A stretch of DNA of 24,789 nucleotides from CAZDIO01 sp964505555 (lineage in GTDB: Bacteria > Bdellovibrionota_C > UBA2361 > SZUA-149 > CAZDIO01): positions 1-24,789 of the forward strand of contig CAZDIO010000138.1 of assembly GCA_964505555.1 (NCBI GenBank), in the 5' to 3' direction. A program made the position numbers and the translations under genes. Below, one piece after another: positions 16,105-22,881 of the stretch. Below the pieces are notes generated by a model. It saw nothing but the letters and a program-made list of their open reading frames with translations. It did not search any database and was not told the origin of the DNA. The stretch's first letter is position 1; the number at the start of each line of letters is the position of its first letter.

Positions 16105-16845
16105 CTACACTCTCCCTTCTCGCCATAACCGATAGAGCGCTATGGTATGCGCTATTCCGATCTGAGGCATCTTTCTCCAGTGATAGACTTGGGTTTTTCC
16201 AAAACGCCTTATCAAATGATTCACTGAAACTTCCGCAAAGGAAAAACCTTTTTGATATGCTCGCGCATAAAATTCCCACCAAAAGCCCTGTTTCATGTAT
16301 GAGGGATTTTTCATTATTTCAAGTGGAACTATCTGCTTCATTAATACAAAGGGACAACTCGGATCGTGGAGAGGAAGAGAAAAAAGTGCTTGATAGAGTT
16401 GTTTGAAGCATCCTGAAAGAAACCTTCTCGAAATAGGATCTTGTCGCTTAACTCTCCAACCAACCACAATATCTGCCTGTTCCCGGAGTTTCCACATCTC
16501 CCAAAAATCATCCAGATCATACTGACCATCAGTATCAAGACAGAGGAGATAAGGAGCGGTTATCGCCTTCATTCCTCGACGCATCGCCTGCGAATAACCA
16601 CCTCGACTCTGTTCACTTAAAAGATCGATGGGATATTTGCTTTTCAGTGCAAGAAGAAGTTCCTTTGTCCCATCCTCGCTTCCATCCTCACAAACGAGAA
16701 ATCTCAAAGAGATGGTTTTGCTTAGCTTCTCGTGAATCTCCGTAATTAAGGGATCAATTGTTTGGACTTCGTTGTAAACAGGCAAGAGAACCTGAAGCTG
16801 TGGGATAAGATTACTACCGTTGCCTGCAGTTTGTCCTTCTTTCAC
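16105..16845 (-). CDS. GT2 glycosyltransferase resembling polyprenyl-phosphate sugar synthase (DPM1-like)
   Basis: A cytoplasmic GT-A-fold enzyme with LPVYNE near the start, CEDGSEDGT in the nucleotide site and the metal-binding LDTDGQ (about residues 103-108). Later blocks, LPLHDPSCPFVLMK and FAEVSVNHLIRRFGKT, correspond to the LP-DP-S-GF and EVP...R-GKS positions of dolichol/polyprenol-phosphate mannose or glucose synthases. There is no C-terminal membrane domain. Such enzymes make the lipid-phosphate sugar used by GT-C transferases, and the next gene encodes one. The frame is open to a GTG at 16869 that lacks a ribosome site. I chose the GTG at 16845, preceded by the G-rich AGGGGGGAGGTT, giving 246 residues, but the choice is uncertain. 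Sugar identity is unknown. Confidence 0.72.
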   Translation of the reverse strand: MKEGQTAGNGSNLIPQLQVLLPVYNEVQTIDPLITEIHEKLSKTISLRFLVCEDGSEDGTKELLLALKSKYPIDLLSEQSRGGYSQAMRRGMKAITAPYLLCLDTDGQYDLDDFWEMWKLREQADIVVGWRVKRQDPISRRFLSGCFKQLYQALFSLPLHDPSCPFVLMKQIVPLEIMKNPSYMKQGFWWEFYARAYQKGFSFAEVSVNHLIRRFGKTQVYHWRKMPQIGIAHTIALYRLWREGRV

Positions 16846-16898
16846 AACCTCCCCCCTTATCAAAGACACTTTGGCAGGAAAAATTCAACGAGTAAGCA

Positions 16899-18482
16899 CT
16901 ACCCTCCCGTATCTCCACTTGAGCTGCCGCATGGATTACAGGAACAACTACTTAAAACAAAGTTACAACAACTGGTTGAGCAATGAGTGTTACAATACGC
17001 TTGGTTGATCGAGCAGACACTCGTTGATGTAGAAGAAGGGGTAGTAGACGCTGTTGTTGGAATAGTCGTTGCGACCGTTGATGCCGTAGTTGGAACGGTA
17101 GACGCTGTAGTTGGGATGGTTGTCGCTACAGTTGTCGCTACGGTTGTCGCTACGGTTGTCGCAGTAGTTGTAGCAACGGTTGTCGCGGTAGTGCTTGCCG
17201 TGGAAACAACCGAAGAAGAAAAGACCGTTGTTGCAACCGAACTCGCCGTTGTTGATAGGGTCGAGAGGGTAGAAATCGACATTGAAGATGTCGTCGATAA
17301 TGTCGATAGTGTCGATATTACGGTAGATATTGTCCGCGTTGTTGAAAGGCTCGATGTCACAATCGTAGAAACCCAGGTCGTGGTAGTTGAGATTGTCGAT
17401 ATCGACGTCGTAGAGCTAGTAATCGTACTGGATGAACTAAGACTACTGAGTGAACTCATCGTACTAACCGAGCTCATAGAGGAAGAGGAGCTTGAAGAAA
17501 CAGCAGAGGTCGTAGTTACTACTGAAGTGGTAGATACGCTCACCGTAGAAGTTACTGGAATCGTTGTTACTACAGTTGTAGTTGCTGCTGGAATCGTTGT
17601 TGTTAACGGTACCGTTGTTGGAACAGTTGTCGAGAGAGTTGTTGGAACGGAAGTTGAAGGAATCGTTGTAATTGTTATCGGTACCGTACTAACAGGAACA
17701 TCCTCTGGAATAGTCGTACTTGGCACCGTTGAGATCGTAGGATCGGTTCCCGAGGAGCTGCTTGCCGGTGGAAGGGTAGGTGCGGGTGGATTCTGTGGAA
17801 ATGCACCGCTTGGTCCAACTTCGCGATACCCAACCGCTACCACATCAACAGGAATCATTGGAAGAAACGGTAACGGAAGAATCGGTTGCATGTTCGCTCG
17901 GAGTCGAACAATTACCGGATAAGCCTGCATTAAGCTGCTCATGTTCACCTGACTGTTCATCGGGAACTCAGTATTATTTGGATGAGCGTACTCAATGAGA
18001 TTTCCATCATGGTTGCGGGTAAGATACTTGTCTCCTGGTCGAAGTACGATGGCATCAACAGTCCCACTTCCCCCTTCTAAATAGAATGGTTCAAGTTGTA
18101 CAGAACTGGGCGAGGAGGACCCTGTCACAAAAGAGGCAAGGGGAATTTCAAGTGCTTCATCAATCACCCGTTGTCGAGCATTACGAAAGGCACAATAACT
18201 TAGACCTGGTTGCCCAAAAGTCGATCCAGGAGGATTGTCCTGACAGGAATAAATATCGCTTTCGTGATTAATCTGATTATCCGTGTTGTTTTCAAAATCA
18301 GAGATCTTAATTGCAAGGCTGAGTCCTGCATGCGCTCCTTTTGCAAGAACGCTTCGAACAAACATGTAGCGGGAAAATTCAATCGCCGAAAAAACAAAGA
18401 GAATAAATATCGGAAGAGCAAGAGCAAACTCTATAAGACTTGCCCCTTCCTTTCTTTCTGAATCTTTATTTCTTCGCAGCAT
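16899..18482 (-). CDS. TadE-like pseudopilin with mucin-like Ser/Thr domain and Cys-rich tail
   Basis: Residue numbers here count from a TTG at 18485, one codon before the chosen ATG. The N-terminus has a basic leader and EGASLIEFALALPIFILFVF, matching the TadE/F prepilin site G/xxxxEF (cleavage after Gly14) and membrane helix. Residues 38-240 form an extracytoplasmic domain with two cysteines (81, 98). Residues 242-489 are almost only Ser, Thr, Val, Ala, Ile and Pro (blocks such as ATTVATT and TIPTTAST). Residues 491-519 carry eight cysteines (491, 498, 502, 506, 507, 514, 516, 519). TadE proteins are normally 130-200 residues, so the last 290 are an addition. No other tad genes are in the window. 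It heads an operon with two glycosyltransferases, suggesting a heavily O-glycosylated surface protein. Confidence 0.78.
   Translation of the reverse strand: MLRRNKDSERKEGASLIEFALALPIFILFVFSAIEFSRYMFVRSVLAKGAHAGLSLAIKISDFENNTDNQINHESDIYSCQDNPPGSTFGQPGLSYCAFRNARQRVIDEALEIPLASFVTGSSSPSSVQLEPFYLEGGSGTVDAIVLRPGDKYLTRNHDGNLIEYAHPNNTEFPMNSQVNMSSLMQAYPVIVRLRANMQPILPLPFLPMIPVDVVAVGYREVGPSGAFPQNPPAPTLPPASSSSGTDPTISTVPSTTIPEDVPVSTVPITITTIPSTSVPTTLSTTVPTTVPLTTTIPAATTTVVTTIPVTSTVSVSTTSVVTTTSAVSSSSSSSMSSVSTMSSLSSLSSSSTITSSTTSISTISTTTTWVSTIVTSSLSTTRTISTVISTLSTLSTTSSMSISTLSTLSTTASSVATTVFSSSVVSTASTTATTVATTTATTVATTVATTVATTIPTTASTVPTTASTVATTIPTTASTTPSSTSTSVCSINQAYCNTHCSTSCCNFVLSSCSCNPCGSSSGDTGG
17019..17762 (-). 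repeat. Degenerate low-complexity repeat encoding the Ser/Thr-rich domain
   Basis: About 740 bases are built from short variants of Thr/Ser/Val codons. The most regular part is four tandem 12-bp units close to GGTTGTCGCTAC at 17118-17165 on the plus strand, each encoding a Val-Ala-Thr-Thr unit on the minus strand. Adjacent parts repeat TIPTTAST and STLSTLST at the protein level with more codon divergence. The skewed composition keeps the opposite strand open for over 900 bases (16987-17922), which is a side effect and not a gene. Confidence 0.85.
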
Positions 18483-18524
18483 CAAAAAACGCTCACACTG
18501 TATCGTGAATAACCTCGTAACTAC

Positions 18525-18554
18525 ATTATAGTCACAATAAATGCATCGGGTAAA
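18525..18554 (-). promoter_or_regulatory. Promoter for the TadE-like/glycosyltransferase operon
   Basis: On the minus strand a perfect TATAAT (18525-18530) lies 18 bases downstream of TTTACC (18549-18554; 4 of 6 to TTGACA). It sits in the 105-base gap after folC and about 42 bases ahead of the ATG at 18482, so the three genes down to 14469 can be transcribed independently of folC. No strong Shine-Dalgarno is visible before that ATG. Confidence 0.55.
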
Positions 18555-18587
18555 GAAATTTACGAGTTATCTCAATTGGTTATGCGG

Positions 18588-19946
18588 CTAATCAATTGAT
18601 AGCTGCTCGCTTTTAACCGTACAAGATCGGATCAGGTTAGAATCCATAACCATAAAAGCACCTCCGGTGAGACCTTCTCTCAATTCACCAACAAGATAGA
18701 TTGATCCCGTAATCACCAACAGCTCCTCTGGTCGTAACGAACTCAGAAGCGTTGTTAGACCCAATCGAGCATTCTCCGCAGTCCTCCCCTCACCATAATG
18801 ATGCATCAAGAGATCGGCAGAGAGAGAAGAAGGCGCCGAGGAGCGTGTAAACATCAGGGAGAGTTCATGGCCATTTGCTTTCAGCCTTACAGAAAGATCC
18901 CTCAATATATGCAACATCTCCTTCCAGTTCTTTCGCTCCAAAACAGAAAACAATATCCAAATTCGAAATGAGTTTCCTTTCTTTCTTTCACTTAACAATG
19001 TCAGATACTCAACAAGCGTGGTAACCCCATCAACATTATGTGCTGCATCAAAAAGCACTTGTTTCTTTCCATCAACAGTAATGTGTTCAAGCCTTCCTGG
19101 CCAGCGCACGAATTCTAATCCGCGCTCTATTGCAGAGCGGCTTACTCCGAGATCTCTTGCTACCGTAATTGCGAGTGCTGCGTTTCGTTGTTGATATGCT
19201 CCTGGTAAGGAGAGCTTGGTCAGATCATACCGTGCTCTCTCTGCTCCGATAAACGCACTATTATCTTTAACGATAAAGTCTCTTCCAAACACACGTAGCG
19301 TCCCACCTAACTCACGCACCGATGAGGTAAGAACCTGCAGCGCTTCTTTGGGAATTTCCCCACTATAGCAAGCTCCTCCTTGACGAAATATTCCTGCTTT
19401 CTCTAAGGCAATTTGACTAACAGTGTTTCCAAGATAGTCGGTGTGATCGAGCCCAATGCTGGTAATGACTGCTGCATGTGAAGAGTGCAATACATTTGTA
19501 GCGTCAAGTCTCCCTCCAAGTCCTACCTCAATCACCATCCAATCAAGCTTTCTTCTTGAAAATATAAGAAAAGATATCGCTGTTACCGTTTCAAAAAAAG
19601 AAGGTTGAAGATCGTTTGCTTTTGCGGTGGCAAGAACTTCTACCGCCGTAGATTCAAATTCGTCTCGGCCTACCGGAACTCCCTGAATAATACAACGTTG
19701 CCGAACATCTGAAAGATGTGGCGAAGTAAATAATCCGGTATGAAAGCCTTCCGCACAAAGCATAGCATGAAGCATCGCACATACAGAACCTTTTCCATTT
19801 GTACCTGTAACGTGAATCGCTGGCACGCTATCCTGAGGGTTTCCTAAGACTGCAAGCAACCTCCTTGGGGTTTCCAAGCCAAAGGGCTTCTTTCCATCCC
19901 ACATCGGAAGAGAATCAAGAATGGAAGAAACTGCACTATGTGGCAT
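18588..19946 (-). CDS. folC: Bifunctional folylpolyglutamate / dihydrofolate synthase (FolC)
   Basis: FolC, a Mur-ligase-family enzyme, joins glutamate to dihydropteroate and then extends the folate polyglutamate tail, using ATP in the cytoplasm. The P-loop is VTGTNGKGSV (about residues 47-56), followed by TSPHLSDVRQR, the family motif EVGLGGRLDATN and the C-domain DAAHN. The length (452 residues) is normal. The frame opens at a TTG at 19952; I chose the ATG at 19946 two codons later because neither has a clear ribosome site. Either start overlaps the preceding hydrolase gene (by 11 or 17 bases), implying translational coupling. Confidence 0.94.
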   Translation of the reverse strand: MPHSAVSSILDSLPMWDGKKPFGLETPRRLLAVLGNPQDSVPAIHVTGTNGKGSVCAMLHAMLCAEGFHTGLFTSPHLSDVRQRCIIQGVPVGRDEFESTAVEVLATAKANDLQPSFFETVTAISFLIFSRRKLDWMVIEVGLGGRLDATNVLHSSHAAVITSIGLDHTDYLGNTVSQIALEKAGIFRQGGACYSGEIPKEALQVLTSSVRELGGTLRVFGRDFIVKDNSAFIGAERARYDLTKLSLPGAYQQRNAALAITVARDLGVSRSAIERGLEFVRWPGRLEHITVDGKKQVLFDAAHNVDGVTTLVEYLTLLSERKKGNSFRIWILFSVLERKNWKEMLHILRDLSVRLKANGHELSLMFTRSSAPSSLSADLLMHHYGEGRTAENARLGLTTLLSSLRPEELLVITGSIYLVGELREGLTGGAFMVMDSNLIRSCTVKSEQLSID

Positions 19947-21111
19947 ACCCAAGTGTAGACATCACAAGATCGTGAATAAGTGGTCGAAATTCACGGATTG
20001 CTTGATTTTCAGTCGAAGGATGAACTCGATTTGAAAGAAGGATAACATCCAATTCTCGTTCGGGATCGATCCAGAGCGAACATCCCGTATAACCAAGATG
20101 TCCTACCGCATTCTTTGAAAAATACCGACCAGAGCTGCTCTGCTGTGGCGTTCTGGTATCCCACCCAAGTCCCCAGGTACTCTCTGGCACCGTTCCATCT
20201 TGTTTCCAAAACTCCCTCACAACATCTCTTTCAACAAGAGTTCCTTTTCCAAGATACGATCGAATCATTTCTGAAGCAAAGATATGCAGATCCGCTGCTG
20301 TTGCAAATAATCCAGCATGTCCAGCCACTCCTCCCATCGCCCAAGCATTATCATCATGCACCTCGCCACAGAGAATTTTACCACGCCACGGGCAGTCAGC
20401 CGTTGGTGCAATAACCTCTGTAACCGGTGCTACACCACGGCGCCGAATTTTGGAGAGATCGATAAAACCACTACTTCGTAATGAAAGTGGGGAAAAAATC
20501 TGCTCATAAGCCAATTTATCTAGATACTTTCCACCAGAAACAACCTCAATGGCATCCCCAAGAAGGATAAAGCCTATATCGCTATACTTTGTTACGCGTC
20601 CTGGAAGGTTTTCAAGTCGCGCACGAAAAATCTCATTATAGATCATCTCCACTGCGCCGCGGCTTGTCATTACTCCCGCTTTTTCTCCGCTATTTGCCTT
20701 TGCAATCTGCTTATAGAAGGGCATCGTCGCTGGGTATCCAGAACAGTGCGCAAGGAGGTGTCGAATCGTCATCTGCTCCTTGCCGTGCGTTCCAAATGTT
20801 TGAAACACTCGCGAGAGGCGTCGATTGATATCTAAGAGACCTTTTCCGACCAGCTGCATCAGTAGCGTGGTCGTCACTACTACTTTTGTCAGTGAAGAAA
20901 CATCAAAGACGATATCAGTGGTCATCTCTGTCATCTCAGGAAGAAGCGAACGGCAACCTACCGCCTTATGATACAATACTTCACCACCTCGTCCCACAAG
21001 AAGCACTGCCCCCGGAAAAACAAAACGACGCTTCGTCCAGTTATTTTGGTCTTTGCTGTTATATGGCATGGAAGCCTGCAAAAACGCCTCATCTACTTTT
21101 GACCAATCCAT
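19936..21111 (-). CDS. Beta-lactamase-fold serine hydrolase (class C / PBP4* type)
   Basis: A 391-residue member of the Beta-lactamase Pfam family (class C, esterase EstB, D-aminopeptidase fold). The nucleophile motif SxxK is S73-L74-T75-K76 in FDVSSLTKVV, the YxN-type motif is Y176-S177-D178 and a C-terminal HLGYTG supplies the KTG-equivalent. RHLLAHCSGYP (about 117-127) is the usual family block. No signal peptide or membrane helix is visible at the N-terminus (MDWSKVDEAFLQASMPYNS), so the product is predicted cytoplasmic, unlike classical AmpC or PBPs. It lies between ldcA (43 bases upstream) and folC (overlapping). A role in muropeptide recycling is suggested by the ldcA neighbour but not shown; substrate unknown. 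Confidence 0.85.
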   Translation of the reverse strand: MDWSKVDEAFLQASMPYNSKDQNNWTKRRFVFPGAVLLVGRGGEVLYHKAVGCRSLLPEMTEMTTDIVFDVSSLTKVVVTTTLLMQLVGKGLLDINRRLSRVFQTFGTHGKEQMTIRHLLAHCSGYPATMPFYKQIAKANSGEKAGVMTSRGAVEMIYNEIFRARLENLPGRVTKYSDIGFILLGDAIEVVSGGKYLDKLAYEQIFSPLSLRSSGFIDLSKIRRRGVAPVTEVIAPTADCPWRGKILCGEVHDDNAWAMGGVAGHAGLFATAADLHIFASEMIRSYLGKGTLVERDVVREFWKQDGTVPESTWGLGWDTRTPQQSSSGRYFSKNAVGHLGYTGCSLWIDPERELDVILLSNRVHPSTENQAIREFRPLIHDLVMSTLGYAT

Positions 21112-21154
21112 CGCTTTCTATAACCTCAATCTATGTGGTACTTACTAAATCGCC

Positions 21155-22126
21155 TTATGTTACTCCTGATTCAAGAATTTGAAAAAGCTCTCCATCAATT
21201 CTCGCCTGACATCCAAGAGGAAGAGGAATATTTCTTCCTTGATGTCCAAATTCAAAACCAAAGAGTATCGGATATTGAGTTTTTTTAAAAATATCTTGTA
21301 AAGATAATTCAAAAAGCTCCTCCATCGTATCAGCATGTGCTTTTTGATTCTTGGCACAAGAGTAGCTAAAGCGTCCAAAAACAACGCCGGCTAAGTTCTC
21401 AAGCTTGCCTGCAAGCTTGAGTTGCATCAGCGCGCGATGAATTCGATACGGTGCTTCATTGACATCTTCAAGAACAAGAATTGCCCCATCATAAGAAACA
21501 TCCCAGGGAGTTCCTAACAGCGTAAGAAGCATCGCGAGATTGCCCGCAAGTATTCGACCTGTGGCCTGACCTGCTCGTAAGATTTTGCAAAGATATTGCG
21601 CGTGGTAACTTTGATCGGTAAGCAGTTGAAAAAGTTCATCAACACTTTCTTTTGCCGTCGGCGAAGTTCCTGCTAACGCACATTCTGAGGCGATAGTAGA
21701 GCCATGAATGGTCACCACATTTGAAAAAGCAGTTATCGTAACCAACAACACCGTCAGATCCGAGTAGCCAATAATTGGTTTTGGATATTTGCGAATTTTT
21801 TGAAAATCAATAAGCTCTAACAACTCAATACTTCCATATCCACCTCGAACGGCCATAATCGCAGAAACCTTTTCATCTTCAAGAAGAGAATGAAACGCTT
21901 GTGCTCGCACCTCTTTTGTTGCACTTGCAAATCCCTCCTTGAAGCTGCCGTAGCGTTTGCTGGGATCAAATGGCGAGAGAACCTGATACCCACGAGCCTG
22001 TAATTCTTTTAGTCCTTGCTCAAATAGCTCTTGTTTTACTGGAGACCCAAATGCCACCGCTCCAATAACGGACCCGGGAGAGAGCATTTTGGCTTTGATC
22101 AAGCTTGTTGAATTTTTAGTTTTCAT
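21155..22126 (-). CDS. ldcA: Muramoyltetrapeptide L,D-carboxypeptidase LdcA (peptidase S66)
   Basis: LdcA removes the terminal D-Ala from murein tetrapeptides in the cytoplasm during peptidoglycan recycling. The 323-residue protein has normal S66 length. The nucleophile elbow is RGGYGS (Ser99), followed by IIGYSDLT and the oxyanion-side HGS. The remaining triad members are likely the Glu in LVLEDVNEAPYRIHRAL and the His in FEFGHQGRN. No signal peptide is present, as expected. The ATG has AAGGGGA about nine bases upstream. It is the first gene of a minus-strand unit (ldcA, serine hydrolase, folC) and starts next to the inverted-repeat element at 22147-22299. A microcin-immunity MccF-like role is a lesser alternative. 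Confidence 0.92.
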   Translation of the reverse strand: MKTKNSTSLIKAKMLSPGSVIGAVAFGSPVKQELFEQGLKELQARGYQVLSPFDPSKRYGSFKEGFASATKEVRAQAFHSLLEDEKVSAIMAVRGGYGSIELLELIDFQKIRKYPKPIIGYSDLTVLLVTITAFSNVVTIHGSTIASECALAGTSPTAKESVDELFQLLTDQSYHAQYLCKILRAGQATGRILAGNLAMLLTLLGTPWDVSYDGAILVLEDVNEAPYRIHRALMQLKLAGKLENLAGVVFGRFSYSCAKNQKAHADTMEELFELSLQDIFKKTQYPILFGFEFGHQGRNIPLPLGCQARIDGELFQILESGVT

Positions 22127-22146
22127 TTTCGTAGATCCCCTTCACC

Positions 22147-22299
22147 CACGACCATTAAGTTAAAGATTATGAAAGAAAGATTTATAAAACCACAGAGCCA
22201 CAGAGCCACAGAGAACATCAATAAAATCTTTTTTCCTCTGTGTCTCTGCGCCTCTGTGGTTCTGCAGTTCTATAAAAAATCCTTAACTTAATGACCGTG
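22147..22299. repeat. Nested inverted-repeat element with CACAGAG core (MITE-like)
   Basis: The outer arms 22147-22168 and 22278-22299 are inverted copies with 19 of 22 positions matching (core CATTAAGTTAA). Inside, three perfect tandem CCACAGAG octamers (22190-22213) face CTCTGTG-type sequence at 22235-22259, including CTCTGTGG at 22252-22259, so the whole 153 bases can fold into one long imperfect hairpin. It lies in the 308-base gap between divergent ldcA and the epimerase gene and shares its core with the hairpin at 8997-9054. It contains no open reading frame. The rest of the gap (22300-22434) holds a 5-bp stem at 22301-22318, the leader motif at 22384-22427 and no promoter I can call firmly. 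Confidence 0.75.
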
Positions 22300-22383
22300 C
22301 CCTCTAACCGACAAGAGGACCATGTATAGCGTTGGGAAACCTTTTTTAACACAAGCTTTCATAGAGAATCATAGAATATTTGT

Positions 22384-22427
22384 TGATTTAAACGGTGTGT
22401 AACTCTGTTTAACTCTGTGTTAAATCA
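22384..22427. promoter_or_regulatory. Symmetric motif just upstream of the epimerase-ffh operon
   Basis: TGATTTAA (22384-22391) and its exact reverse complement TTAAATCA (22420-22427) flank two adjacent 10-bp direct repeats, TAACTCTGTT and TAACTCTGTG (22400-22419). The motif ends seven bases before the ATG at 22435, which has no recognisable Shine-Dalgarno. It may be an operator or a leader structure controlling translation. Function is inferred from symmetry and position only. Confidence 0.35.
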
Positions 22428-22434
22428 GATAACT

Positions 22435-22881
22435 ATGGAAATAACGACGCTCATTAACCCTCTGCTCGAAACTAAAGAGTGGTCTTTAGATCACGTAGCG
22501 ATCGCCGTAAACAATCTTGATGAAAGCATTGAGCTTTATCATCGCTTCTTTCACCTCCCTCTTCAGGTAAGAGAGATAGTCACCACCCATAAAGTGGAGG
22601 TTGCTTTTCTCTCACTTCCAAACTCCCGTCTTGAGCTCATTTCACCGTTACCGGGAAATGAAACCGTAAAGAGATTTCTCCTTAAACGTGGCGAAGGACT
22701 TCATCACCTCGGATTTCTTGTAAACTCGATAGAAAATGAGTTAAAACGACTAGACAAATTGGGTGTTGAGCTAATTGATCGATCCGCTCGACTGGGTGCA
22801 GAAAACTCCTTAGTCGCATTTCTCAAACCACAATCGACAAAAGGTGTCCTTATTGAACTTATAGAACGAAAGGTTAGCTGA
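22435..22881 (+). CDS. mce: Methylmalonyl-CoA epimerase (VOC superfamily)
   Basis: Interconverts (R)- and (S)-methylmalonyl-CoA in propionyl-CoA metabolism. The protein is a 148-residue vicinal-oxygen-chelate fold with two beta-alpha-beta-beta-beta modules. Likely metal ligands are His20 (LDHVAIAV), Glu67 (SRLELISP), His90 or His91 (GEGLHHLGF) and Glu141 (VLIELIER), matching the spacing in characterised epimerases (His, Gln/Glu, His, Glu). The frame extends to a GTG at 22417, but the ATG at 22435 fits the family N-terminus better; neither has a clear Shine-Dalgarno. The TGA stop overlaps the ffh ATG by one base. No methylmalonyl-CoA mutase gene is in the window, so a related VOC function cannot be excluded. 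Confidence 0.85.
   Translation: MEITTLINPLLETKEWSLDHVAIAVNNLDESIELYHRFFHLPLQVREIVTTHKVEVAFLSLPNSRLELISPLPGNETVKRFLLKRGEGLHHLGFLVNSIENELKRLDKLGVELIDRSARLGAENSLVAFLKPQSTKGVLIELIERKVS

Noticed and set aside
16987..17922. Open frame of 311 codons on the plus strand, rich in Val, Thr and Glu
   Set aside because: It is exactly antisense to the Ser/Thr-rich repeat. The codon bias there (ACN, TCN, GTN) removes stops on the opposite strand, and the product is low complexity with no recognisable domain or ribosome site.
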